Assembly (NCBI RefSeq): GCF_963678635.1
Contig: NC_087063.1
Span: forward strand, 82,631,574-82,695,573
Origin: Symsagittifera roscoffensis
Lineage: Eukaryota > Xenacoelomorpha > Acoela > Convolutidae
DNA: 64,000 bases
Direction: 5' to 3'
The stretch's first letter is position 1, and each line of letters starts with the position of its first letter. The position numbers and the translations under genes are program-made. Shown here in pieces: positions 13,301-28,300 of this stretch. A model generated the notes under the pieces. The model was given only the letters and a program-made list of their open reading frames with translations, did no database searches and had not been told where the DNA came from.

Positions 13301-16300
13301 TTTAGCTTGTGGGATAGAGATTTCCGGATCTAATAGATTTCAAATTCTATATCTTCAAAATCTATACGCTAAAAATTAATGAAGTGCATACATCTTTTTC
13401 GTTGAGTAAAACCATCACTGACTTAAGTAACTACTAATTGCATTCCATCTATCTTCATGTACATTAATAAACCACGATGGCAATAGCAGTAATAGCTTTT
13501 TCAGTCAACAAATCTAATAGACTACGTTTATCGGTCTACTGAAATCAATCATTTTGGAATTGCTTCTGTATAACTTATTTAAAAACAACATGTGATATTT
13601 TTGGTCTTTTTCTGAGGCAATGAAATGTAGATCGCCTTCAAGCAATAAATACTGATCATGGTGAGCCTCGAACCCCAATCGTTCGACTGCGAGGTAGAGA
13701 CCTTATCCACTTCACTATCTCATGGTAGAATTGTACCTGTTTGTCATTGACTTGGTCCATGAATTGGTGTCCACTCTTCACAGTTCCATCATAAAGTTTC
13801 TCCTCCTTCTCTCTCGTGGAGTGTAACACCTCCAACACCTTCCCTACAATCTCTTCATCATCCACACTGCACTTCGCTTTCTCAACCTAAAATCAAAACG
13901 GTAAAAAGATAATTATATAATCGTCATTTTTGAACCCCTCTGGCCTTCGAAAACATGACCGCACAGCCAATTTTGTAACTTAGAGCTGAAAGCATTGATT
14001 TTTTGAGGTGGTTTTAAAAATACACCAAAAAAAATAATATCGATCATCGAACCTTGTCAGAGAAAAAACGGTAACCAAACGTTTTTTTTTTTTCAAAAAT
14101 CTTCACACTATTTGACTACACAGAAAAGAAGCGAAGCTTCGCAACACTTGCGATACCACACAAACATTGTAAAATAGCAGACAGAAAAGGAGACGGAGGC
14201 AACTAACTTGATGGAAATAATTTTGAAAATTCAAAAAAATAAATCTAGAAAAATTCCATAAAATGGCTCAAATGATCATCAATTTGAAGAAAATATGCCA
14301 CGGAACACAATCACCGTAGTTATGTAAGCATTCAAAATAATTCACTGAGGGGTAACTAAGCCGTCCAAATTGAAGCAAGTCAAAGAAAATGTTGAGCGTT
14401 AAAATTATGAAAGTTGAAGTTTCACGTTCTAATCTCTAAAACACACAAAAGCAGACTAATGTATGCAACAACTGACGCAAACTGAGGTAACCAACTCGAT
14501 TTAGTAAAAGCCGAACCCATTTAAGCAACAAAAAAACACAAAAATAAAATTTAACACAGAAGCGAAACTTCACTTCGCAAGCTTCGCTTCGCAAACACTA
14601 GCGAGAACACGACAAAATGCAGCTCTAGAAAGTGCAGTAGAAATAAGAAATAAGCCTGTGAAAAATAAAAATAAGCCTCGAATTAGCGAAAATTGGCTAT
14701 TGTCTCGGATTTGATCCTCGATCTGCGACTTGTTGCAATCAAGAGATTTTGAGTCTCACGCACTGACCACGCACACTTAACCACCGACAAACTCAAGTCA
14801 CGAATAATAAATTGCCGATGCGGTTCAACAAGATTGGCACCAAATACAAATAGACACAATTCTGCAAGTAATAATTTGGAATAACACAAACTGAAGGCAT
14901 CCACACTAACTTTGCAAGTATCAAATCTCAAAACATAAAGCCACATTATGTATAAATTATGCATTTCAAAAAATTGTGAGATATATTGAATTAGAAAACT
15001 TCTGATATTGAGTTTTCATGATTGTTATGTCATTTGAAACGAATCACTTTTTTCGGTTCTTTTGATGAATTGAAAATGCATCAACTGTGTTAACGTTTTA
15101 CTATACTAATCAAATATCAAAGCACATATGATATTATACTGTTACCACAGCCTACCGATTCAAAAGCGCCACCAAAAGAAGCACTTTTATTTGCGACTTA
15201 GATTAGGAAAACAGAAGGCTCTGAATAATACACTAAGCTGACGCTAGTGTATTTGATATAAAAGAAACATATTGATGCTTTGAAGAAAAGCAATGTGTAC
15301 TTTGGACAGTAAGCCTTCAAAAAATAAGTAGACAAACTATAGACCGAAAAGTCCACACTGAAAAAGAGAAGATCTGACCGAGACTCGAACCCTAAACCTT
15401 ATGTTCGAAAGCGTGTACTTTACTTCTGGATCAAGTGTAAGGGGCTTGAACGATTTTGAGGTTCCACAAAAAGCAAGGTCAATTTCTTACCTAGAAAAAA
15501 ATGATTCTAGTTAGAAAAAACTGTCCCGCTGGGAATCGAACCCCAGACCTTGCTCCGAAGTCAAGTTCTTTACCTCAAAACCAAGTGGGAAGGGCATTGG
15601 ACAGTGACAAGGTTCACACAGAGGCAAAATTGCACTTCGCATACACAAGCAAAAATATGACCGATAACGCTACTGGGAAAAACTGAATGAGTAGAACTTT
15701 GAGTCTACAAAATTTCTTAAGCGACGCACACCAATTTTGAGTCTACATAATTGCTAGGTGACGCAAGCCAATTATGACGCATTAGCAGTACCAGTCAATT
15801 TGAAAAAAAAAGAAGTTTATCAACTAACAAGCCTCAATTTATAGAGCGGTCGCGTTTTGGCTAGTATACAAAAAAGTTCATTAAAAACATCCGACGCTGC
15901 CCAGGTTCGAACCCTCTTATTTTGTTGCGGGTTTCCTTCCCTACCAGTACGCTACAGCTCCATGATAACTTTAAGCTAAAGTGCTATTTGTAATGTAATA
16001 GTCTGCGCTAATATCCTTAGCATTGGCTGTACTTAATAGATGGTTATTGATCAAAATGAACACTTTCAAAACGAACACATTTTCTCGCAACAATAATTGC
16101 GTCGCAACAAAATTTGCGACTTAGTTTGGAAAAAAAGAGAGTTCATAACTATAACACAAGCTTTGCTTGTGTAAGTAATAAAGCAACGGAAACATACATA
16201 CAAGGTGAATAACAAAACAAGTTCCGGTCAGGAACCTAACTTGAAACCTCTCGCCTGTAAGGAAAGTTGTTAACGTGTGGGAAAAACGTCTAGTTCCCGA

Positions 16301-19300
16301 TTACAAGTCACTTGTTCTCACAAGTGAAATTATAAAAATTTAACCTCCGAATAAGTGGCGTCAATTGCATCATAGAGATCGCCCAACTTCAATAGAAACT
16401 CAACAAGAGTTGTCAAATGCAAATCATACAACTCCATCTTAGTCTGGTAGGACTTGTGCTCTGAAATGAGTAGTTGGGGGATTCTGGCAACTGTCTCGTC
16501 CACCTCTCCGTCTACGGGACTCCCACTGGACTTCTTTCTGGCCGACTCTGGTTTCTGTTTGATGTTGAGCATCTCGCTCATTTTCAGCCATCGCTCCACT
16601 TCAGAAGTGACCCGCTAAACGATTTTAAAAAAAAAAATTGAAGCTAATGTTTAACTGATGAGTATTCAAAAAGAACTAAATTAAAAACCTTTCTGGAAAA
16701 TGCAAAAAAACCTGACAGCGATTATGAATAGTAAACATTTCAGAATTACTTCCAGAAAAATCCGTTTCAATCAATTAAATTTAGGCTAGCCAATTTATCG
16801 GTGTTTCAAAAAAGATTCAAGATAAATTATCAGGAGCTGGTTCATCATCTGATATGATATCATTTGCAAACATTTGGCAATTTCTTAGAAAAATCATACT
16901 TATGATATCATACTTATGACTCTTAAACAGGGGCACAACAGCGGTTCGCCGTGATGAGCTGTACAGCTCTTGTGTTGGTCCTTTCCCCCGTGGATAAATG
17001 GTCTTAATCTTAATCTTAACTCGGTGAACATATTATAGAACCCTGAATGGAATACAAGATTACTTTGTATGTGATTTTGATCTCTGCCAGTCTGTCCTTC
17101 ATGACGTAAGCAGTCTGTCTGCAGTGTTTCGGATCCCCGATGACCAGAGGCGCGAACAGTCTCTTCTGGATCTCCACCATCCAACTCAGACTCTGTACAA
17201 AAAGGAGCAGTTCAAAATCAGGTGAACATATTGAAGAAAAATAGCTTCGCATTGGACATTAAAAGACAATAAGACACCCAGCCACTCATGTTATATGTTG
17301 GTGTTATGTCCAATTAGTTTTGAAGTTTAGTATTCGGCGGGGGTTTGACGCCTTTTTTCCTCAATGAGCGCGACACCCTCAAGGCTCAAAAATTCCCTCT
17401 TTCGTTACTGTTTTACGGCCTAACTTTATTATTTGACCGATGCTAAATTTATTTTCAGATGCCCAACGCGTCCATGTATACTATTCATTCTGGTCCACAA
17501 TTTTTGGTCCAAAATGGCATTTTTGGCTTGTTTTCTCCGAAATCTCGAAAAGTCAAACTATTCAACCGAAAAACAATCTATCTACCAACTTTTCAAAAAA
17601 AAAATTGTAACATTTTTTCCCCTTTCCAACTGAAAAATCATAAATTCAGAAAAATTAGAAGTTCCGTCCCTGATTCAGAAAGCTTCAGAAGCTATCAATC
17701 AGACTTCAGATGTACAATTTTCCCTACTCAAATATCATGTTTGCTTCATTTTGTTAATATAAACTTATTTTCCAAGATAAGTTTCGACATTTCAGTCAAA
17801 ATTACATTTTACATTTCAGACCAAATTAGAATCTGAAATAATGGGCAAAAATATTGTTTGTTCACCTTGTTGGCGTCTTGTTTAAACATATCCCACTGTG
17901 AGTGGATGTCATCGGTGAAGGGCATCCTCAACTTCCAAGTGTCCCACAGGTCATTGATGATCCTCCTCCGCTCCTCGAACAACTCCAGTTGCTTCTGAAC
18001 CAACTCCACCGAACCCTCCACGCTCAACTGGTTGTCCTTCAGGGTCTAAACAACAAGAGAAAAAATCGACAAATGATTTTTCACTCTTCTTGTTTTTTGG
18101 TTTCATTTTGGTATAAGCTAACTGGCATGCTCGAAACAAAAATTAGAATAGCATATAGAGAATCAGCACACATTGGAGTTAGGCTATGTTTTTCAGCTTA
18201 GTTCCCCAGTAGTCAATTAGAACTACATTTATCTTTGTTTTTTTTTTAAATAAAAAATCGAAATCACAAATCGTGAATGAAAATTTTGAGGAAACAGTAC
18301 TGATTTTGTTCGATTTATTTAATTTAAAAAAGGACGAATGAAGTTCTGATTGATTATTGGGAAACTAAGCTGAAGTAAAATAGGAACTGAAAAGCTACTT
18401 GACACGGCTGTGACAGATCTCGTCCCATTTAAATTCAACAGATTTGGTCCCATTTCAAAGCGTACACAGATTTCGTCCCACAAATTTGGATATATGATGA
18501 TGGGATGTTGGATATGGTACGAAATCTGTATGGGACGAAATCTGTTAATTAAATAAATAGGACGATAAGTGTGTAATCAATTGACACTAACTTGTGTGTT
18601 TGCGTCCTTGAGGAAACATCGGCCCTTGAAGTATACCGACTCATACACTTCGTTCATCTGCCGGAACTTGTCCAGCCAGATACGCCTGGTGCTCTCCAGG
18701 GTCCTCGCATCTAGGTTCCAGTTATCCAATTTAAGCAACTCCTCAAGAGTATCCATGAGATTCACCATCTAAACCGAAGATTCAATTGAAACCGAACTTG
18801 GAATATATAAATTGACAATTATTAAGCATAAAAGTAGAAGCTAAACGTGTAACGTTCCATTTCTATAAATTTATCAAATCGTGGCGCAAAATTTATCAAA
18901 TCGTGCCCACTCTACCAAAAACATACTCAATAATGACAATAAGTCAAAGCAAACCTCTGTTGATTGGCTGAGAAATTGCAGAAAGGTTTCAGCCAATGAG
19001 ATCCTCTGTTCTGTGAACATGGCAAGAGTCCTCCATCTCTGTTTCAACTCCTCGACCTTCCCACGTGCCTCGACTGCCCCGGACTCCTGATTGATCTCCA
19101 TGGAATCGACAGTGCTTCCGCATGCCTCGACGTCCACGTAACGAGTCTTCAAGTCATCGCGAAGTCTAGAATGGTCGTCGAGAAAATCCGAAGCTGCGTG
19201 TCGGGTTGTGCCGAGTACTTTTCGTCGGTTGAGCAGATCCAGTCCGATGTTGACTAGCCAGGTGGTGACAACAGAGAACTTTTCGTCGTACATGACAAAA

Positions 19301-22300
19301 AGAGAGCTTCTATCTTTGCGGATCTCACTGCAAATGCTGCTAAGATGAGAGCATCTAAATATAAAACAATTGCAACATAATTTTTTCCAAATTCTCTTTC
19401 TTCGCGTTTATTATTTAAATTACAAAAGTTACAGAAAAAAAACTTTCAGTGACTATTTCCGGATGAAATTTACAAAAAAATTAAATGATAAACCAGGGTG
19501 TAGTTCTTTGAGTTTTAGAGATGAGGAACAAACAAAAAAATATATTAAAATTACCTCTCCTTCAGTTTTTCTACGATGAATCGCACGCCATCCGCTCCTA
19601 CAGTAGATGCATCCAGGATAATATGACCCTCCCTGATAGCCGGTGTCGTCGACTCCAGAATAGCCTGGGCCAATTTAGACAGTCGTTCTGGCTTCCAGCT
19701 CGAACCCAAACTAGTTCCGTCTGGAACCGAAATAGTCTCCTCTATTTGCTCTTCGATTTCTACCAGTCTGTCGAACGCAATTGAAGCGCAGTTCCAGAAA
19801 TCAATAGTTAACATCAATCGTTTTCGTCGACTTTCAATTTTAGTCAGAATGTCGCGATTCAGACTCTCGATTTCAGAGACACGTTCTCGGATATTGTCGC
19901 CGTCCTCGTGGCCAGTCAAAATGAGAGTGTCGACTGACCGCAGTACTCGGGTGATTCGTGCCTCGATAATCTTTGCTTCGTTTGAGAACTCGAGGTGGAT
20001 TTGGATGAGTTTCTCGGTTTCTGTCGGGTTGTTGCCGAGGTCCACGTGATGCATGTTGTCGGAACCGACAGTCAAGAACCAGTTGGTAATCTGAATTAAA
20101 TAAAAATATAAACCAAACTAACTTCATTCAGTCATTTTAACAGCTAATTTTAAGCTCCAAACGAACTAGTAAAATAGTTCGATTCGCAAAAGGTGGTCAA
20201 AATAAATCATTTTTGCTCACAGTCAATGCTCATTTAGAGGTTTCAACGGGCGAATTGATGAAAGAAGTTGATTAATAATTTAAAATTTTCTGAAGCATAA
20301 TTCATTGTGATTACGCATTTTTTTTTCGAACGACGTATTTTAATGATGCCTAAATACAGTAGCGGATTTAGGGGAGGGGGACAGGGGGCGGAGGCCCCTT
20401 ACCGATTGCGATTCGACCCCCCTGCCGACCCAAAGGGTCCCCTTTGTACTTATTTTGAGATATCCATTTTTGTTGACGGACCCTAAAAATTTCTAAAGGC
20501 GCCTTTGGCGCCAATATATACTAATTTTGAGGGGGAGCGCGCGCCAAAAAAACGCAACTTCTTGGTCAAAATTTTCCAAAAAGTGCCTAAAAACGCCGTT
20601 TTTACCTTTTTTTTTAAAAATTGCCTTTGCTATAATTAGGGTCTTTATAGTGAGTTGGAAAATCAATTTGGTCGACCTAAAAAAAAAATCGACAAAATTT
20701 TCAACATTTTTTTTTGAAAATCCGCCACCCCCTCGAGAAACTCCTAGATCCGCGCCAGCCTAAATATATTAAATTTTTAATCAGATATCTAAATTTCTAA
20801 TACTTTGAGCGCCAGATTTGAAATTGATTATTGACCTAATGAATCTTAGCTCACCTGTTGGATCTCGGAGTCCAGTTGGAATATCAGCAGACTCTGCTCC
20901 AGTCTGATCTTCCTCTGCAGCCAGAACTCCTCCAAAAGACTCCTCCTGTCATGCAGATCTGCCAGAGTCTTCTCAACTCCTGCACTTGTCGACACAGCAC
21001 TGGGTCCATGGTTCTCCAGATTCCTCCCGATCTCGACTATTTTATCCAGCAATCCCTGGCCACTTTGGATTGAATTCATAGAATGCTCGGCTGTTGCTTT
21101 CTTCATGTTCTGATGTTCTTCGATCAAAACTTGAACTTGCTCTATGTTATCGGCAATTAGCGTACTCTGGCATACAGAGAAGGCGTAGTCCAGATGTTGG
21201 TTGTACTCCTCGCAACTCCGGTAGAAAGTGATGACCAGTTCTAAGAGGATTCTCCGTTCCTCCATCCGCATCATGAGTTCCTTCCAGGCGTCCTTGAGTG
21301 AAATGGCCATGGCCTGGTACACTTGACTTTGACTCTCGTCTGTCGATTCCACCATCGTGTCCGCTTTCCGAAGCACTTCTCTGATCTCCTCGCGTCGATT
21401 CTTAAATTTAATTTTGGTATAAAAAATCGCACATTACTCTTATTTTCAATAAACTGACGCGCACTGATGCTGCGAACACCTGCTTTGAAAAGACAGGAGA
21501 AGACCTGGGAACAGCATATTTGCGCGTTTCAGGCCCTGAAAACATCCAGTACCCAGATGCAATGCATCGTACTAGAAAAACAAGAAAATTCCAAGTTTGA
21601 ATCATAGAAAAAATGTCAATTTTTAATTTAGTTTTTAGCATTGAATATGAAGTTTTGGCAATCTTTCACTACAAAAAGTATAATATTAAATGTTTTAAAA
21701 ACTTCATCGTCGATGCCCAAAAGTAGATTTTTTTTGAGTTTCTGACCTCGATCTTTTCCATGAATTGCTGATGTACTTCGTAGAGATCCAAGGCCTCAAT
21801 GAGGGTGTGTCCAATCTCCAACATCGCTGGCACCATTTCAGTGATCCGGATTCGCACCCAGTCACACGCCTAAGAACAAATCAAGAAAACTACAGCAAAC
21901 TTATCTCGAAAAGCTCTGATTGGCAAGCAGTTAAAAATTTACCACAAATTGCAAATACTCCGTTTATTGAAGTGATAAAGCGATATGATGTTCAAAAGGA
22001 TGGTCATCGCATAGGATGTTCAACTAATGCGATCCTTTAATGAAACTAGCTCAACCATCCAAAACTGTCAGAATAATTTAAAAAACAAAAAGACTGCCTT
22101 AAAATAAACAATTTTAGAGCTAGACGATCACTTATTGTTGACCACAAATTTTCAAAATTATACAATAAGTCAAAGCCACAAATGAATTTCAAATGTATTG
22201 CAAAATTATAAAAATTACTCAACACCTGTGATCATTCTTGATACGCTTTTGGGGCTTCAAAACATCCAATATGGACTAATTTAAGTGTTTAAAATTTTGT

Positions 22301-25300
22301 GAAATTAGAAAAAAAATTTTGATGTTCAAAGGTCAACGCGCATTACTTCAGCACGAAGATTTAATTCGCACTAAATATTATTTTAACTTGAAGTGAACCA
22401 ACCTGATAAACCTCAGTACTGCCTGACAAAAACTTAAATTATACACAGAGGCGAAGCAGAGCTTTGCACCAAATCTGATACAACACAAACAGCGTGACTA
22501 AATAGCAGCAAAAAACTGAAAATGTCATGAAAAGCGAGATCTAGCAAAACTTTGATATCATCATCTCTACTAAAGTTCACATGTTTAGAAAAAAAAAACA
22601 AGACAAATAGGACAATGGAAAGTCAAGACAAATAGGACAATGGAAACTAAGTGGTAACAAAGCCGACAATTTTTGAGCAGGCACCCGTTGAGCCAAAAAT
22701 GTTTTGACAGAATTTAGGAATTTTCAAAAAAAACCACTATAAAACTTACACGCATAGGAAACTTGTTTCGTTCGTCAAACGATGCAATCTAATGTAACCA
22801 CGCCGATTAGCTATAAACCGAATAAATTTTAAAGCCGAGTAAACAAAAAACTACCAAGAAAAACGGAAAAAAATAGACCGAACCGGAGTTGGTAAATTTA
22901 AAACCTAAAAAGCAAATATTGAGTGTGAAGGGTATTTGAAATGCAAAAATGCTCAAATTATGTCTGTTGGTTGATGAAAGTGCAGATTTGAGTAAATGAT
23001 TCAGTGATTTTGTCTGACAAATTGCTCACAAAGTTTTGTTTGACAGTCTATGTTCCAAATTGATATCGCTTGCTAATCGCGATCACAATCAACGCATACA
23101 TAATAAGTCAGTGCACTAAGGGATGGGGCAAAAAAAAATGAAAAACATTTTAATTCCGCAAAAATTTTTCAACTAATTTACCTCCACCAATGGGGCTTCA
23201 GAGACCAAACCAAAAAAATAAACAGACGGAGAATAGTCGAAAAAGCAGAAAACTTCTAGTTTGAAAAAAAATAGGCCCCAGTCGGATTCTAACCAAATCC
23301 TTCGTCGTCTTAAGCAGGCGTGTTACCTCTACGCCAGATGCGCTGGGTGGTTGATTGATTTTGAATTCAATATGAAGCATCTGCAAAATCTTGTGAAAAA
23401 AGTTGTTAACGGGAAAAAAATTGTTGTATCCGGTTGCTTATCGCAATGGTAAATACTCAGCACTTGATATTGGCTGTCGGGGTGGAGAAACCGGCTAAAA
23501 TTGTAACATAAATATTTTTGTCAAACTTTATCTGATGTTTGTAAGTTTATATTGGAAAAAAAAACATTTAACAATTACTTTTGCCATAGAAGCAATATTT
23601 TGAAAATTATCTTATGAGAAATCATTTTGACCATAGAGGCAATGAGAGGCAACTAAGCCGGCTGAATCATTTACAATTTACAGGAAAGAAGAAATAAATT
23701 AAATATAGTAAGAATTGCTTACGCCTGAAGAAATTCCATGCTGTGGCAAATAAGCCGACAAAAAATTCGCAGACAAAACGATAGTTCGACAATTGAATTA
23801 AACACCGGAATTACACACCTAACGAGCAAAATTAGTAGCCGGAAATGCATTCTTCGAATAGAGTCTTTAGCGAGGAAAAGATCCAAAACTCCGCTGGAAT
23901 AACCTCTCTAATCACAAGACTAAATGAAGAAATACACTACGCTCACAAGCTCGCAAGTGTAATCATAGAACTTCAAATCAAACATCTTTTTGCATTTTTA
24001 AAAACTATTTTGAGTTTGGAGTCTCGAGTTACCTCCGTGGGTGCTCTGAGAATAGCGAGCACTATTCGGTGTCTGTTCTCACTCCCGATCGCGATTGTTC
24101 CGACTGTGGTGGCCAGCGGTTCTCCCGACTCACCCGAGAGTCGATCGAACTGCTCAGTGTATACATAACCCTCACGTGTTTTGTACGTGTGCATTATTCA
24201 GGTATAAAAGCTGTAATTTATAACGATAACTTTTCTTCAAATTAACCAGATAATGTCTTAATTCCAGTGACTTGGTAAGTAAAAGTAATACAAAACCTCA
24301 AATTTTCAATAAAAATTTAGAAAAAAACTCAAAAATTTTCAAGTCAATTGATAATTTTTTTTGAAACACCAGAACAGCCAATAATTAATAAATGAAACGT
24401 GAATATTTGGAGCGCAGAGGGTTTAACTACAATACTAAAATAACTACCAAGTTAGTACTCGCATAGCTATTTATGTGTCATTGTGACGTGTGAAACAATT
24501 CTGTTCTGTGGAATTCTACTGAAGAAATAAGCGTGAATTCTGCAACTGCAACATGAAATATATTTATACCAAGTTATGACCAGGAAAGAGTGTAAACATT
24601 TCAAACTGTGCTGGCACCAGAAAACTTTGGGTTGTTGCTTCCAAATTGAGTTTCTTTTGAGTTACAAAAATTAAGTTCCTTGGCCAACTTGAATTTAACG
24701 AAAGCCGAATTATTCATTTCGCGCTTCTATATATTAAGTCGTCAAGAATATTCCAAAATTTAAATAAAATTTTCGAATTTTCGCAAAAAAATCTAAGAGC
24801 GAGAAAAATGGAGGAACGTGATAACTTGAATTATAATTACTAATCTTTAGGTTATTTTACACGGTTCTTAAAGCCCACTTAATCCATGTTCAAACCCACT
24901 CCTTATCTCGAAGGGGAAATCATTCCAGGTTTTTGTAATTGAAGTAGCATTAAATGTAAGTTAGTTCCGTTTAACACAAGTTAAAATAAGACATAAATAA
25001 GACTCGTTTCTCTAAATCCACGCGGTCAAAGGATTTCTTACGCAGAACGAATTCTTGGGAACTCAATTTTGATCGCTCAAATGATATTGATTCGATAATT
25101 CACTTAGAACTTTGTTTAAACTTAGCCGCTGTGGTTTATGAGTATCAAACGCACAATAAATCTGAAACCGGTTGAAAATAAATGCCAAAAGCAATAATAA
25201 AACCTGCGTTCGCTAAAGTCAGTTTCTTACTCTCATACAACATGGTACAACTCGTTAAATGTGCAGAATACGTGGTCTTATTACCACACACACCTTGTGT

Positions 25301-28300
25301 TTGTTTTTGTCATGATTAACGTTTTTCGCTGTGTACAGAGGAAATCGGTTTAATCTGAGCAGCTTTAATTGCGGTCGCGCTTTGGCGTGAAGAAAGAGAT
25401 CAATTTTCAAGTTGATTGACTTTATTGGCAAAAAAAATTCGAGAAATTGAAAAAGAAAAGTACAAATGAAAGAAAAATCATATCATAAAACTCAGAGGCG
25501 AAGCAGACCCGCACTTACAAAAAATCTTTTGGATCGATTTAAATCCACTCAAATCTATTGAAAATGTAACATTTAGGAGCTGAATTAGATCTTACCCGCA
25601 CTGGAGTTCCATGGATAAAAATCGATTATATTGTCATTTTATAGTCAGTATCTATAAAATTACAAAAATAATCGATTATAATCCATCAAAAATGGATTAT
25701 AATCCTAGTGTTTTTTACATCAATATAATCCATTATAATAGATTAAAATCGATTATAATGTATTTTTTGAGAACAAATTATGAGTTTTTTGTCAAGGTTA
25801 TCTCATTTCCTGTTTCGTGCAGTTGCTACGTATTACGTTTCATAAATTCTTACTTTTCGCATTAAGTTTTCTCTACTTTTTCTATACTACGTAAGCTCCA
25901 TCGCCTCTTTTAACAAACCCCTTCCCCAGTTTACCCCCCCCCCCCCCTTAAATTTTACCCCTCGTCTTCTCCCCCGCCCAGTTTAGCCCCTCTTCAGTTT
26001 ACCCCTTATCTTAGTTTAACCCCCCCCCCCCGCTTACGATTTGAAAATACGCATTTTGACTTGTGACGAAACTCACCTCAATCATGACCTGGAAGAACGA
26101 GTATGCCTCCTTGTGGCTGACGAAGCTCGAATATGATTGGTCAATGAAGTTCTTCATCTCAGTCAGGGAATCCAATTGCGATCTGAGCTTGAGAACCTCT
26201 TCATTGGAGAACACGCTGCCGTTGCTGAAATCAGTTTACGAATGAAAACATTCATTTTGACTACATTCATTTTGCAATTGTTTTGAAACATTAGATGACA
26301 AAACTGTAAAAACATTTTAGCCCAAAAAGACCCGAATAGCTTCCCTTTAGTACTAAGTCTTTTTTTAAAAATATCAGACCCGTACGCCTAACATGCGGGT
26401 ATTTTAGCAAAAACAATTTTGAAACCAAAATATAACCAGTTACCCTCACGTAACTAACGTTTGCTTCATCATCATCCTTTCCACAAAAGTACTGGTCAAT
26501 ATTTCAGTCTGCTCGTAAGAGATCTCAACGCTGCTCTTGAACTCGTAGTTTCGATTCAACGTCGTTCGTATCTGCTCTTCGTCACCACGACTCGAAACAT
26601 CTTTGAGCTCCTTGAACAACTTTTCGACCAGTTTCCAGTTTTGAACCATCAGTAGCCAGCAGATTTCCACCACATGGTCTTCGCTTCCATTTTCAGCAAA
26701 CTGGACAAAGAAGTTTTTCCATGTAGCTGCCAGATCTTCTTTGAGGTCCTCAACTGGCTCCTGAGATAGTTTCAAGTCGGATCGAATGACGGAAATTCTC
26801 AGAACTTGCTCCATACCCTCATTGTACAAATCCTGCAAGCAAAACTCAAATTTATCAATGAAAAAATATTTGGATCAAGTTAACATCTTCCCTTTAAATA
26901 GACCAAGTTGAAATCTTTTACCCTAGCTTTCGCTGAATTTGAATTAAAAATGCTCAGAGCTGCGTGTATAAGGCTTGATTCTGATTGGCTTAAAATCCCA
27001 ACGCATAACCACGTTACAATCTTACCCCATAAACTGTTTTGTTGAGGTGGATGTTAACTTGGTCTAAATATTTTAAGTATATGAGATGCATGAAAAAAGA
27101 CAAAAATCAGGAGCGCTAAGAGAAAAGTTTAGCGTTTTGTGATGGGAAATCATACTTTTGCAATTAAAACAAACCATCTCCAAAGTTTTTTTCTTTAAAT
27201 TTATAGCGATTGGTGGAACTAAAAAACTATGTAAACATATAAGAAAGTTAGCGCATCAGACGTAATCGAAAAAAGGTGAATGACAAGGAGACGGGTTTGA
27301 TCTAGACAGTGAACTTAAAAACGAGCTAAACAAACAAAATGAAGGCATTTTGGCCGGAAACAATGAATTGTTTCACAACTTGTCTGCCCTTAAATCGAAC
27401 AAAAACAAAAATAACTGCTGTAACAAATTGAGATTCCGTTTTCGGCTAAAAAATTTCTTCTAATTGGATGCCTTGAACCTTCTTTGTTTGTATTACTGTT
27501 TCTCATTATTGTCTATTAAGTTCATTGTCTGGACCAGACCCGTCTTCTTGTCAGTCGCCTCGAAAACAAATCTGTATAAAAATGAAGGACAATATATTCG
27601 AAAAAACCGAAAAATTATACAATTTGTTTTATTATTGATTGGACTGAGATACTTTGATTTGAAAAACCTTTGAATTTGAGCTTTTTATCATTGTACTGCT
27701 GTTTGAAACAAATAACTTTTTTTCGGTTTATTTGATGGATTTAAAATGCATCAGCTGTGTTAACTTTTTACTTATCGAATGTCGAAGCGCATGCTATCAA
27801 AAAGCTGTAAAAGTGCCCCAAAAATGGCAACAATATTTCTTGCGACATAGGTTGGAGAAAAGAAAGTTCGTACTAATACACTTTGCTTCGCCATAAAAGT
27901 TTTTTTAAAAAAATGAAAAATTCTTATGCGAAAAAAATTTGAAAAATGTTTACAATTTGCAATTTTTTTCCATTTTCTTTTTGAAAGTCATGTTTGAAAA
28001 AAAAAACAGTGGTCGATGTTCGTATCTCATTACAACACGCGCAAAAATAGACACCAATTTTTAGAAAAAAAATTTGTAGTTTTTTTTGAATTTGGTCGGA
28101 ACCTTTTTTATGAATTTGGTCGGCACAGCAACTCTATATTCTTGTTTTTCACCAGTGGTTTTTTGCCGGTCACCTCGTTGTTTTTGGTGCATTTTACTTA
28201 ATTTATTTGATTGAGTATGAGCAACAAAGAGAAATGAATATATTCTTTGTTTTCTGAAAAAAAAAACGAATCTAAATCCTGAGTCCGGATCTTGATAACT

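Noticed and set aside
23845-24168. 107-codon plus-strand frame
   Set aside because: Overlaps the candidate cassette exon on the other strand, which has the better donor and phase; the plus-strand peptide shows no motif.
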